Origin: Clostridia bacterium
GTDB lineage: Bacteria; Bacillota; Clostridia; Oscillospirales; Butyricicoccaceae
DNA: 64,000 nt
NCBI GenBank assembly: GCA_017408985.1
Contig: JAFQTO010000001.1
Location: 1 to 64,000, forward strand
Reading direction: 5' to 3'
The translations under genes were made by a program, and so were the position numbers. This document shows, piece after piece, positions 25,979 through 35,355 of this stretch; position 1 is the stretch's first letter, and every line of letters starts with the position of its first letter. Below the pieces are notes generated by a model. That model was not told where the DNA came from. It searched no databases and worked only from the letters and a program-made list of their open reading frames with translations.

Positions 25979-27945
25979 CACACGATCCTTTTGAACATTT
26001 TTTCGATTTGCTGTTTGGTCAGCTCCACAGCTGTCGGACGTCCGTGAGGACAATTCTGCAGTTCGGGATCGGTCAGAACAGCCTGCGCTATCTTAATGAG
26101 TTCTCTGCTGTCCGAGGTCATCCCGGCTTTTATAGCGCTCTTGCAGGCTACACTCTTAAGCAAAGCATCAAATATATCAATATCTGCGCTCTTCTGCTCA
26201 ATTATCTTGCCCGCAAGCTCGGACAAAACAGCAGGAATATCATCAGGTTCTATATAGTTTGGTGCTGAACGGACAAGAATGGACAGACCGCCGAAATCAC
26301 TTGTGTCAAACCCTATACTGCCAAACAATGCCTCGTTGTCAAGCACAGTCTGCTTTTCTGTTCTCGAAAGAACGACCATTTTGGGAGTGAACAGATACTG
26401 CGCCATACCCTCAATGCCCGACGCCTTGAGCTGATTATATATCTGCCGCTCGTGCGCTGCGTGCTTGTCTATAAGCCACACGCTCTTATCGGCCTCGACA
26501 ATTATATAAGTGCAAAAAACCTCACCAATGATCTTGAGGTCAAGCTCATCACGCTGATTTGATCTCTCGGTATCACTTTTGGGTGCGGAGGAAAAATTAC
26601 TGAAGTCAGCAATTATCTGCTGCTGTACGGGAAGGTCAGACTCAAGGGGTGAATACAGATATCCTGCCGTAGGCGGAGCTTTGTACTTGGGTGCAAACAC
26701 GGGAATATGCTCTTGATCGGACTCTTTATGCTTTTCCCGTTTTTCGTCCTCTTGTCTGATAAGCGAAGACAGATCATAGCCAGCATACGATTTTGATGCA
26801 ACTTTGCTTTTAGGCCGGTTATCAAGATCGGTAACATAATCTCTGCTGACCGACAACGATGGACTGCCGTAGCCCGTGAGCGTAGCCTTCTGTTCTTCCC
26901 TTTCCTGCCGTCTGAGCTCATTGAGCTTTGCCGCTTTTTTCATATCTATGCTGTCCAAAACAGCGGATATGGCATTTCTGACCGCGAGAAAAACCTCCCG
27001 CTCTCTGGCAAACTTGACCTCAAGCTTGGCGGGATGAACGTTCACGTCAACCAGCGAAGGATGCATATGGATGATGATATAATAGATAGGCTGTCTGCCG
27101 ACCATAAGCCTGCCCTTGTATGCTTCGTCAACGGCCGCAGTCAGCACTCTTGATCTGACAGGTCTGCCGTTTACAAAGAACTCCTGCATACTTCTCGTGG
27201 ATCGGGTGGTGTTAGGCGTGGACAAATATCCTCCGATCCTGATACCCGAAAATTCGGTAGCCGCCAGAACCATATCGTCTACGATCTCTTTACCGACTAT
27301 CGAATACATAACGTCCTGAAGACTGTTATTACCAAGGGTGGAAAAACGGTCTCTTCCATCCTTGATAAGCTTGAATGCAATACCGGTATTGGAAATAGCG
27401 GCATTCATCACAACTTCTTCAATGCGCGCAGCCTCGGTAGTGTCTTTTTTCATAAACTTGGAGCGTGCGGGAACATTAAAAAACAAATCACGTACCACTA
27501 TATTGGTGCCCACGGGACAACCGGTTTCGCTGTCCTCGGTCACCTCACCGCCCTCAATACAGATATGCCTGCCGATATCGCTGTTTCGGGTACGGGTAAA
27601 CATATCAACACGGGCAACAGCCGACAGAGCCGCCAGAGCTTCACCGCGGAATCCCATCGTGACGATATTATTGAGGTCGGAGGGTCTTGAGATCTTGCTG
27701 GTTGCGTGGCGCAGAAATGCAGTTCTCACCTGAGATGCAGGTATACCCTTGCCGTCATCGGTAACACGTATATATGAAACACCGCCGTTTTTTATCTCAA
27801 CGGTAATATTTCTGGCACCGGCATCTATGGAGTTTTCGATAAGCTCTTTTACGACCGAGGCAGGTCTTTCCACAACCTCACCTGCCGCGATCATATTGGC
27901 AAGCTGCGGCTCAAGAACCTTGATGCTGTTTTCGGTATCCACCAT
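25978..27945 (-). CDS. mutL: DNA mismatch repair protein MutL
   Basis: MutL links MutS recognition to strand incision. The GHKL ATPase part has MIAAGEVVERPASVVKELIE, IRVTDDGKGI and GFRGEALAALSAVA. After a low-conservation linker (about 345-440) the C-terminal domain carries endonuclease-type motifs DKHAAHER, ACKSAIKAG and CPHGRP. The second Glu of the textbook DQHAx2Ex4E motif is Asn here (HERQIYN). The organism shows no mutH, so incision by MutL is expected. 655 residues is typical. It follows mutS with no gap. Confidence 0.96.
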   Translation of the reverse strand: MVDTENSIKVLEPQLANMIAAGEVVERPASVVKELIENSIDAGARNITVEIKNGGVSYIRVTDDGKGIPASQVRTAFLRHATSKISRPSDLNNIVTMGFRGEALAALSAVARVDMFTRTRNSDIGRHICIEGGEVTEDSETGCPVGTNIVVRDLFFNVPARSKFMKKDTTEAARIEEVVMNAAISNTGIAFKLIKDGRDRFSTLGNNSLQDVMYSIVGKEIVDDMVLAATEFSGIRIGGYLSTPNTTRSTRSMQEFFVNGRPVRSRVLTAAVDEAYKGRLMVGRQPIYYIIIHMHPSLVDVNVHPAKLEVKFAREREVFLAVRNAISAVLDSIDMKKAAKLNELRRQEREEQKATLTGYGSPSLSVSRDYVTDLDNRPKSKVASKSYAGYDLSSLIRQEDEKREKHKESDQEHIPVFAPKYKAPPTAGYLYSPLESDLPVQQQIIADFSNFSSAPKSDTERSNQRDELDLKIIGEVFCTYIIVEADKSVWLIDKHAAHERQIYNQLKASGIEGMAQYLFTPKMVVLSRTEKQTVLDNEALFGSIGFDTSDFGGLSILVRSAPNYIEPDDIPAVLSELAGKIIEQKSADIDIFDALLKSVACKSAIKAGMTSDSRELIKIAQAVLTDPELQNCPHGRPTAVELTKQQIEKMFKRIV

Positions 27946-30558
27946 TTAACACTCCTTCGCCTTTTTGACCAGCTCATAGAGCATCGACAGAGCCTCTATA
28001 GGGCTCAGAACGTCGGGCTCGACAAGCTTAAGTTTCTCTATAAGCTCGTCTTTTACATAACTGCCAAAAGACACCTGATCATCTTCTTGGTATGCAGTCT
28101 GTATAAAGTCATCTTGCTTTACACCGCCTGCACGTTCTTCAATATCTGCCAAAACTTCTTTTGCGCGTTTTATAACGCTTTCGGGAATACCTGCCAGCTT
28201 GGCAACGTCTATACCGTAGCTGTCACTGGTTCCTCCTCTGACGATCTTTTTGATAAACACTATGGAGTCACCGTGTTTTTTGACTACGATATTATAGTTT
28301 TTTACACCCTGCACAGCGCCTTCCATAGCGCAAAGCTCATGATAATGGGTGGCAAACAGAGTACGTGCACCAAGCTTTTTCCCTGCGCAGTATTCAAGCA
28401 CCGAACGTGCTATTGCCATCCCATCGTAAGTGGACGTTCCTCTGCCTATCTCATCAAGGATAAGCAGACTTTTGGAGGTAGCGTGCTTGATTATCTCGGC
28501 TACCTCATTCATCTCAACCATAAAGGTAGACTGACCGGACATCATATCATCAGAAGCACCGATCCTTGTAAATACCCTGTCACAAACGCCTATATTGGCA
28601 GAGGACGCAGGAACGAAGCTGCCGCACTGCGCCATAACGGTGATCAGCGCAACCTGACGCATAAAGGTTGATTTACCCGCCATATTGGGGCCGGTTATAA
28701 CATAAACCCTATTGTCTGCGCAATCCAGAAGTGTATCGTTGGGTACGAACATTCCGCCCGACAGTACCCTCTCCACAACCGGATGTCTGCCGTCTTTTAT
28801 CTCTATCTTATCACTGTTATCAACGATGGGCATAACGTAGTTATACTTCTCGGCGGCAACGGCAAAGGAGCGAAGCACGTCAACCGCCGCAATGGCACGC
28901 GCTGTCATCTTTATCCTGTCTGCCTGAGAGGCGATGCTCCCTCTGATATGATTAAACAACTCATACTCCAACGCACAAAGTCTGTCACCAGCAGACACTA
29001 CCTCTCCCTCAAGCTCTTTAAGCTCAGGGGTTATGTATCTCTCGCAATTGGCAAGGGTCTGCTTGCGTACATAATCATCGGGAGTCTGATCCATAAAGGA
29101 TTTGGAGACCTCTATATAATATCCGAATACACGGTTATATCCGACCTTGAGCTTGGATATTCCCGTGCGCTCCTTTTCTTTCTGCTCGATCTCCGCAAGC
29201 CTTGCGGCACCGCCGTCGAGGAGCTCTTTGAGTCTGTCGACTTCGGCGTTATAGCCTTTTTTGATCATACCGCCTTCCCTGACGGAAAAGGGAGGTTCTT
29301 CTTCAACAGCCGAGCCTATAAGCTCACCTATATCGGCAAGCTCGTCTATTTGTGACGACAGCACAGACAGATATCTGTCATCAACAGACGCCACAAGACG
29401 CTTGATAGCTGGCAAATGACAGGTCACCTGATAAAGGGCGCGAAGATCACGGCAGTTGGCACTGCCGTATACTATTCTGCCGGCGACTCGCTCGATATCA
29501 CACAATGCACGAAACTCAGCCTTGAGGCTATCGCTCTGAGGACGGTACCTGAGGAATGCAGCCACAGCATTCTGACGTTCAATTATCTCGGGAATACGAA
29601 GCAAAGGCTTCTCAATCCACTGACGGATAAGTCTTGCACCTACTGCGGTAACCGTATGATCCAGTACCCAGAGCAATGAGCCTTTCTTCTCCCCCGTATG
29701 CAGCGAAGACGTAAGCTCAAGATTTCTTCTGGCGGTATAGTCAAGCTCCATATACTGCTTATTGGTATAGAATTGGAGCTGATTGATATGCGACAACTCG
29801 TTTTTCTGTGTCTCGTGAAGATATGAAACAAGCGATCCTGCTGCTCTTATCGTCTGACTGTTAAGCTTCGCGCAGTCATCCTCACCGAACTGACGTTTAA
29901 GTATCTCGGTACAGGAATCGGGATCAAACCGCCACTCCGAGCAGATCTCGTTGTGAGCACCAAGCCTTTCTTTTGCAAAAAATACTATGCGTTCATTGTC
30001 TGCGGCAAGCTTCGAGAGAAGTATCTCTTTGGGCGAAAATCTGCCAAGCTCGTTGATAATGCTGTCAACTGCATCCTTACCCTCAAAAGAGGTTGCAAAA
30101 GTCTCACCCGTGGACATATCGCAAAAGGTCAGACCCGCACCCTTGTTATCAAGATATACAGATGCTATAAAGCTGTTGCTGTTTTCGTCAAGCATTGAGC
30201 TATCTATAACGGTGCCAGGGGTGATCATACGCACGACCTCCCGCTTGACAAGTCCCTTTGCCAGTGCAGGATCCTCTGTCTGCTCGCATATGGCGACCTT
30301 GTAGCCCTTTGCTATAAGCCTTCCGATATAGCTTTCTGCGCTGTGGTAAGGCACTCCGCACATCGGAGCGCGTTCATCCAGACCACAGCTTCTGCCCGTC
30401 AGGGTAAGATCAAGCTCTTTAGACACGGTTTTCGCGTCATCAAAGAACATCTCATAAAAATCACCCAGACGGTACATAAGAATACAGTCTTTGTATTGAT
30501 TCTTAACATCAATGTATTGCTGCATCATCGGTGTAAAGTTATCACTCTTGACAGCCAT
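27946..30558 (-). CDS. mutS: DNA mismatch repair protein MutS
   Basis: MutS binds mismatches and small loops. The 870-residue protein begins TPMMQQYIDVKNQYKD; the mismatch-reading motif GDFYEMFFDDA (about 32-42) carries the wedge Phe and Glu. The ATPase has Walker A GPNMAGKSTFMRQ, DEIGRGTSTYDGMAIA and the ATHYHEL His. All core domains are present. It lies between miaB and mutL in one operon. Confidence 0.98.
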   Translation of the reverse strand: MAVKSDNFTPMMQQYIDVKNQYKDCILMYRLGDFYEMFFDDAKTVSKELDLTLTGRSCGLDERAPMCGVPYHSAESYIGRLIAKGYKVAICEQTEDPALAKGLVKREVVRMITPGTVIDSSMLDENSNSFIASVYLDNKGAGLTFCDMSTGETFATSFEGKDAVDSIINELGRFSPKEILLSKLAADNERIVFFAKERLGAHNEICSEWRFDPDSCTEILKRQFGEDDCAKLNSQTIRAAGSLVSYLHETQKNELSHINQLQFYTNKQYMELDYTARRNLELTSSLHTGEKKGSLLWVLDHTVTAVGARLIRQWIEKPLLRIPEIIERQNAVAAFLRYRPQSDSLKAEFRALCDIERVAGRIVYGSANCRDLRALYQVTCHLPAIKRLVASVDDRYLSVLSSQIDELADIGELIGSAVEEEPPFSVREGGMIKKGYNAEVDRLKELLDGGAARLAEIEQKEKERTGISKLKVGYNRVFGYYIEVSKSFMDQTPDDYVRKQTLANCERYITPELKELEGEVVSAGDRLCALEYELFNHIRGSIASQADRIKMTARAIAAVDVLRSFAVAAEKYNYVMPIVDNSDKIEIKDGRHPVVERVLSGGMFVPNDTLLDCADNRVYVITGPNMAGKSTFMRQVALITVMAQCGSFVPASSANIGVCDRVFTRIGASDDMMSGQSTFMVEMNEVAEIIKHATSKSLLILDEIGRGTSTYDGMAIARSVLEYCAGKKLGARTLFATHYHELCAMEGAVQGVKNYNIVVKKHGDSIVFIKKIVRGGTSDSYGIDVAKLAGIPESVIKRAKEVLADIEERAGGVKQDDFIQTAYQEDDQVSFGSYVKDELIEKLKLVEPDVLSPIEALSMLYELVKKAKEC

Positions 30559-30579
30559 TTCTATCTCCGTTCACTATCT

Positions 30580-31992
30580 TCAATCTACGATTTCCCCAAA
30601 CAAAGCCCACGTTGATGCTCTGTTGATCTTTACGTTCTGCCACGTACCTTCAAGCCCCTTGGGTCCGTTGATATGTACAAGCTTGAATCCCTCTGTTCTG
30701 CCCTTGTAGGTATAGGACTCATCGTCGCTTAAGCCGTCTATAAGCACCTTGCAGACTCTCCCAAGATAAAGCTCGTTCTTTTCCCTGCTGATCCGGTTCT
30801 GCACACAAAGCAGCCTGTCAAATCTGCGCTGTTTGTCCTCGGCAGTTTCAAGATCTTCCATATCTGCGGCTTTGGTACCCTTACGCCTGGAATAAATAAA
30901 GGTAAACAGCGAATCGTATCTGACCTTTTCCACAAGATCGATGGTCTGCTTAAAATCCTCTTCATTCTCGCCCGGAAAACCTACGATAATGTCGCTGGTA
31001 ATCGTTATGTCGGGCATTTTGCTTCGGGCATATTCTATCAGTTCAAGATAGTGTTCAGCCGTGTACCGTCTGTTCATAAGCCCAAGGATTCTGTTGCTTC
31101 CGCACTGAACGGGAAGATGGATAGCCTTGCATACCTTGTCACACTCAGCCATAGTGTCAAACAGCTTTTTTGTCGCATCCTTGGGATGGCTGGTCATAAA
31201 TCTGACTCTGAACTCACCCGGTATGTCGTTTATACGTCTGAGCAACCCCGAAAAATCTATACCGCAATCAAGATCGTTGCCGTATGAATTGACGTTCTGT
31301 CCCAGAAGGGTGATATCCTTATACCCAGCCTCAACGAGCTTTGTAAACTCGCTTATAATGACCTCTGGATCTCTGCTTCGCTCACGGCCTCTGACATAAG
31401 GAACGATACAGTAGGAACAGAAATTGTTGCATCCGTACATAATCGACAACCAAGCATTGGGCGGCTCTTTGCGCAGCGGTTCGATACCCTCTATTATAAC
31501 ACCCTCACCCTGTGTATCAAAGACACGCTTGCCGTAAAACAGTTTTTTGTATACCAGTGACGGAAAACGCCAGAGCGCGTGAGTGCCGAACAGTATATCA
31601 ACGTACGGAAAACTCTTTTTGACCTTTTCTTCTACGTGGGTCTGCTGTGCCATACATCCGCATACGCATATTATAGCACCGTTGGCATTTTTGACGTGAG
31701 ACGATTGTCCCACATTGCCCAAAGCGCGCATCTCTGCGTGCTCTCGTATAGCGCAGGTATTGAATAATACAAGATCCGCTTCCTCAGCCTTGGACACGAA
31801 TCCAAAACCCATATCGTGAAGCATACTGCGGATCATCTCACTGTCAGCCTCATTCTGCTGACAGCCAAAAGTCACAACGCAGGCTCTGGGCTGTCTGCCC
31901 AGTCTGCAGGCAAACAATTCCCTGCATTTTAAGCTGTATTCCCTCTGTTCCGCGATATTTTCCGCGGAAATAATTATATCATTTCTGTTCAA
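30580..31992 (-). CDS. miaB: tRNA-2-methylthio-N6-dimethylallyladenosine synthase MiaB
   Basis: This radical-SAM methylthiotransferase completes ms2i6A37. The N-terminal cluster Cys lie in TFGCQQNEADSEM, FNTCAIREHAEMR and ICVCGCMAQ; the radical-SAM motif is MYGCNNFCSYCIVPYVRG; a TRAM domain ends the protein. The most likely start is a TTG at 31992, seven to eight bases after the strong site GGGGGAAG. A good promoter lies at 32021-32049, so this is the first gene of the miaB-mutS-mutL-miaA-hfq-sepF-ileS operon. Confidence 0.97.
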   Translation of the reverse strand: MNRNDIIISAENIAEQREYSLKCRELFACRLGRQPRACVVTFGCQQNEADSEMIRSMLHDMGFGFVSKAEEADLVLFNTCAIREHAEMRALGNVGQSSHVKNANGAIICVCGCMAQQTHVEEKVKKSFPYVDILFGTHALWRFPSLVYKKLFYGKRVFDTQGEGVIIEGIEPLRKEPPNAWLSIMYGCNNFCSYCIVPYVRGRERSRDPEVIISEFTKLVEAGYKDITLLGQNVNSYGNDLDCGIDFSGLLRRINDIPGEFRVRFMTSHPKDATKKLFDTMAECDKVCKAIHLPVQCGSNRILGLMNRRYTAEHYLELIEYARSKMPDITITSDIIVGFPGENEEDFKQTIDLVEKVRYDSLFTFIYSRRKGTKAADMEDLETAEDKQRRFDRLLCVQNRISREKNELYLGRVCKVLIDGLSDDESYTYKGRTEGFKLVHINGPKGLEGTWQNVKINRASTWALFGEIVD

Positions 31993-32020
31993 GTTAATAC
32001 TTCCCCCAATTATGGACTAT

Positions 32021-32049
32021 ATTGTATCATAAATTATGTACATACGCAA
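32021..32049 (-). promoter_or_regulatory. Promoter of the miaB-mutSL-hfq-sepF-ileS operon
   Basis: Minus strand: TTGCGT (32044-32049), 17 bases, TACAAT (32021-32026), about 28 bases before the TTG start of miaB and just after the terminator of the previous gene. Confidence 0.7.
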
Positions 32050-32065
32050 TATAAAGTATAAAAAA

Positions 32066-32093
32066 ATTGCCGCACTCACAAGGAAGCGGCAAT
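32066..32093 (-). terminator. Terminator after the 32.1-32.8 kb gene
   Basis: Arms ATTGCCGC (32066-32073) and GCGGCAAT (32086-32093) form an 8-bp stem; on the minus strand a run of seven U follows. Confidence 0.85.
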
Positions 32094-32097
32094 GATA

Positions 32098-32799
32098 TTA
32101 TATTTTTTCAAAAAGCATGACTCCGCTCTCTATCCCCGAAAATCTGTATTGCTCCCCAACCTTCCCGATAGTTCCGTTGACTGCCTTCGATATAATATTT
32201 ACTATCTGATCAGGCACGGAATCGGCACCAATATTCTTACCCGCTACCGTCAATCCGTCCGATCGTATAACGACTTTACCGTCCTCGCCCTTATCGACCA
32301 GGAAAGCTGCGCTGATATCAAACTCAGCGGGCAAAAAAACCAATGCCACGGAGTATTTAAGCGTGGTATTCCTGTCCAGATTCTGCAGATAGCTCTGCAG
32401 CTCATCTTTTTTGATCACGCCGCTTACTGAGATACCCCCATCATTGATCAATATGGCAGTATTCTTAAGGGGAAAGCCGGAGGGTAAATGCTCCTCCAGC
32501 CTTTCGTTAATGTACTCTTCGGTAACTGCAAGCTGCCCATCCTGAGCCGATGCCGTATTATTATCCTTAGACACAGAGTCTTCGGTATCGTTCGTCTCAC
32601 CGCCGTTATTCTGCACATCGGTGAGGTCTGTATCGGATACTTTATCCACCGTACCCATACTATCACGCAAAACCGGAATATGCTCTTCGGCTTCGGACAT
32701 ACCCGTGCCGCTGACCATAGTTATTATCATAGCACTGCACATAAAAACGCTGAAAATAATGATCAGCAAATATACACGTTCTTTTACCTCTGGTTTCAA
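32098..32799 (-). CDS. Membrane-anchored protein of unknown function
   Basis: I do not recognise this 233-residue protein. The best start is a TTG at 32799, which follows GGGAGGA at six bases. One membrane helix (VYLLIIIFSVFMCSAMIITMV, split at about 9-28) is followed by an acidic, Ser/Thr/Asn-rich linker (about 35-90). A folded C-terminal domain begins near AVTEEYINERLEEHL, with beta-strand-like segments TAILINDGGISVSGVI, KYSVALVFLP and GKVVIRSDGLTVAG. That end vaguely recalls DUF2140/YpmS-like lipid-binding folds, but this is a guess. It has its own terminator and is divergent from the GT4-CsaB gene. Confidence 0.6.
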   Translation of the reverse strand: MKPEVKERVYLLIIIFSVFMCSAMIITMVSGTGMSEAEEHIPVLRDSMGTVDKVSDTDLTDVQNNGGETNDTEDSVSKDNNTASAQDGQLAVTEEYINERLEEHLPSGFPLKNTAILINDGGISVSGVIKKDELQSYLQNLDRNTTLKYSVALVFLPAEFDISAAFLVDKGEDGKVVIRSDGLTVAGKNIGADSVPDQIVNIISKAVNGTIGKVGEQYRFSGIESGVMLFEKI

Positions 32800-32913
32800 T
32801 TCGATTCCTCCCGACAAGCTTTTATCAATATAATTGCTTCTGGAATAAAATATGTCCCATAAGGCTTTCTATATGCATATTCTATAATTATTTTTTGACA
32901 GCATAATCATTTA

Positions 32914-32942
32914 TTGACCGTCAGGCATTATTGGGTTATAAT
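32914..32942 (+). promoter_or_regulatory. Strong promoter of the GT4-CsaB gene
   Basis: TTGACC (32914-32919), a 17-base spacer and TATAAT (32937-32942), in AT-rich sequence, about 37 bases before the ATG. Confidence 0.8.
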
Positions 32943-32979
32943 ATATTAATATATAATATATTCGGTAGGTTTGCGGTAT

Positions 32980-35193
32980 ATGAAGGTGATCCATATCGCA
33001 GGCGGCGGCGACCGCGGCGGTGCAAAAACCCACATAATCTCACTCTGCTCACATCTGGCAAAAAGCTGTGAGCTTATTTTGGTGAGCCTTCGCTCAGGTG
33101 ATTTTGCCGAAAGTGCCGAAAAAGCAGGGATAAAAACCAAGACGATATTCTCTTTTTGGACTATTGCCGACTATATCAGGCTGATCGGTTTTATAAAGCG
33201 TGAAAAACCCGACATAGTACACTGCCACGGTGCAAAGGCCAATCTCGCAGGCGTGCTTATCAAGCTGTTCTGTAAATGCACGACTGTCACCACCGTGCAC
33301 AGTGATTACAGGCTGGACTATATGCACAGTGTATTCAAGAACTGTACTATAGGACTTATCAACCGTGCTTCACTTCGTTTTTTTGACTATTATATTACCG
33401 TTTCCGAGCTTTTCAAGCGGATGCTCATCACCCGCTCATTCAAAGCAAACAATATCATGACCATATATAACGGTCTTGATTTCTCACAAAAATGTGCTCC
33501 TGCCGACAAAAAAGAATACCTCGCCCGACACGGTCTTGAATACAACGAGGGAGATATAGTGATCGGCATCCCCGCCCGCTTAAATCCCGTCAAGGATATT
33601 CCCACTCTTATATCGGCTTTTGCAAAAGCCAAAAAGCAATGCAGTAATATCAAGCTTCTTATCGGCGGCGACGGCGAGGAAATGTCAAGGCTCAAACACA
33701 TGGTCAAAGACCTCGGCATTCAGAACTCGGTGGCATTTCTGGGCTGGGTATCTGACGTACCGCAATTCTTTACGGTCTGTGATATAGACGTACTGTGCTC
33801 TATATCCGAGTCCTTCCCTTACTCTATCCTTGAGGGTATCAGAGAGGGATGTGCAGTTATTACATCCGACGTCGGCGGTATGCGAAATCTTATCGACAAC
33901 GGGATAAACGGTTATATATTCAAACCCGGTGACAGCGACGTATTCGCGGATTACATCATAGATCTTGTACAGCATCCCGACAAAAGGCGCAGATTTGCTT
34001 CACTGCTGTATGAAAAAGCCTCCAGGCTTTATTCAATAGACAAGATGGCAAACACACAGTTGGAAATATATGAAAGCATCTCCAAACTCGTCAAACGCCG
34101 CAAAAAGCGCGACGGTGTACTTATCTGCGGTGCGTACGGCAGAGGAAATTCGGGTGACGAAGCCATACTCAAAGCCATCATCACCTCAGTCAAATCAATC
34201 GATCCCCTGGTGCCCGTTACCGTAATGACCAGACAGCCCCTTCCCACAAGCCTGGACCACGGAGTGAATGCCGTTTACACATTTAATGCAGTGCGATTTC
34301 TGTCGGCAATGCGCAGAAGTTCACTCTTCATCAACGGTGGCGGCAATCTTATTCAGGACTCAACCTCAAGCCGTTCTCTGTTTTTTTATCTTTACACTAT
34401 ATATGCCGCCAAAAAGCGCGGGTGCAAGGTTCTGATGTACGGCTGCGGAATAGGTCATGTCAGACGGTCATTTAACCGCAGGCTCACCAAAAAAGTGATC
34501 GACGATTACGTGGATATAATCACACTGCGCGACGAGATCAGCAAAAACGATCTGATCAAAATGGGAGTTACCAAACCCGAGATCAGCCTGACCGCAGACC
34601 CGGCAATGTCCATCAAACCCTATCCGGACTCGGACGCGGAATACTATCTGCGTTCCAACGGCATCGATCCCGACGGCAAATATATCTGTTTCTCGCTGCG
34701 TCAATGGGGCAATTTCAAAAACTATGACGCATTTGCAAAAGCCGCCGAGTACGCATATAAGCAATATGGAGCTACACCCGTGTTCCTGCCCATTGAGATC
34801 CCCAAGGATATGGACCCCACCAATAAAGTATGCGGTAAACTTACCTGTCCCCATTATATCCTCCCGCCCCCCTCCGATGCGGCGCTGCTTATATCTGTTT
34901 ACGGAAAAATGTCCGCAGTATGTGCTATCAGACTCCACGCCTTGGTTTTTGCCGCCGCATCCGGTGCGCCTTTTATGGCTGCTTCATATGACATCAAAGT
35001 CAACGGATTCATGGAATATATCGGCATGAGTGAACTATGCTGTGATCTGTCAGAGTTAAGTTTTGACTGGCTCAAAAACAGCATAGACAAAATATACTCC
35101 CACGATGTGGTGCCCTCACCCGCAAACAAACTCCGTGAGCTGGAGAAAGGCAATATCGACGCCGCAAAGAAATTACTGAACGATAACAAATAA
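32980..35193 (+). CDS. Fused GT4 glycosyltransferase and CsaB polysaccharide pyruvyltransferase
   Basis: One 737-residue frame holds two complete enzymes. Residues 1 to about 370 are a GT-B glycosyltransferase of family 4, with GGGDRGGAKTHI at the start, IPARLNPVKDIPTLI and the Ex7E motif ESFPYSILEG. After a basic linker (KLVKRRKKR) residues from about 378 on form a CsaB-type pyruvyltransferase with CGAYGRGNSGDEAIL, FINGGGNLIQDSTSSRS and a late RLHALVFAAASG motif. CsaB adds ketal-pyruvate to wall polymers that anchor SLH proteins. The ATG at 32980 is preferred to a TTG nine bases earlier. Fusion implies sugar transfer and pyruvylation on the same polymer. No S-layer gene is visible nearby. 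Confidence 0.88.
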   Translation: MKVIHIAGGGDRGGAKTHIISLCSHLAKSCELILVSLRSGDFAESAEKAGIKTKTIFSFWTIADYIRLIGFIKREKPDIVHCHGAKANLAGVLIKLFCKCTTVTTVHSDYRLDYMHSVFKNCTIGLINRASLRFFDYYITVSELFKRMLITRSFKANNIMTIYNGLDFSQKCAPADKKEYLARHGLEYNEGDIVIGIPARLNPVKDIPTLISAFAKAKKQCSNIKLLIGGDGEEMSRLKHMVKDLGIQNSVAFLGWVSDVPQFFTVCDIDVLCSISESFPYSILEGIREGCAVITSDVGGMRNLIDNGINGYIFKPGDSDVFADYIIDLVQHPDKRRRFASLLYEKASRLYSIDKMANTQLEIYESISKLVKRRKKRDGVLICGAYGRGNSGDEAILKAIITSVKSIDPLVPVTVMTRQPLPTSLDHGVNAVYTFNAVRFLSAMRRSSLFINGGGNLIQDSTSSRSLFFYLYTIYAAKKRGCKVLMYGCGIGHVRRSFNRRLTKKVIDDYVDIITLRDEISKNDLIKMGVTKPEISLTADPAMSIKPYPDSDAEYYLRSNGIDPDGKYICFSLRQWGNFKNYDAFAKAAEYAYKQYGATPVFLPIEIPKDMDPTNKVCGKLTCPHYILPPPSDAALLISVYGKMSAVCAIRLHALVFAAASGAPFMAASYDIKVNGFMEYIGMSELCCDLSELSFDWLKNSIDKIYSHDVVPSPANKLRELEKGNIDAAKKLLNDNK

Positions 35194-35236
35194 AAAAACT
35201 GCTGCATATGCGTCGTACTCTAAAGGACAGTAATTC

Positions 35237-35270
35237 AAAAAGCAGAAACGATTTCTCGTTTCTGCTTTTT
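35237..35270. terminator. Bidirectional terminator after GT4-CsaB
   Basis: A perfect 15-bp stem (35237-35251 with 35256-35270) around a 4-base loop, flanked by A and T runs, serves the plus-strand gene and the convergent minus-strand gene at 35356. Confidence 0.9.
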
Positions 35271-35281
35271 GCTTATAAGGT

Positions 35282-35325
35282 TTTAGGATATCCTAAAGAA
35301 TTGGAAAATGTGATATACATTTTCC
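35282..35325. repeat. Two further palindromes next to the unknown gene
   Basis: TTTAGGATATCCTAAA (35282-35297) is a perfect 16-bp palindrome. It is followed at once by a hairpin with arms GGAAAATGT (35303-35311) and ACATTTTCC (35317-35325). Neither has a U-run. They could be protein-binding sites or mobile-element end remnants. Confidence 0.6.
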
Positions 35326-35355
35326 CTGCTTGTTAAGGTATGAGACAAAATCAAA

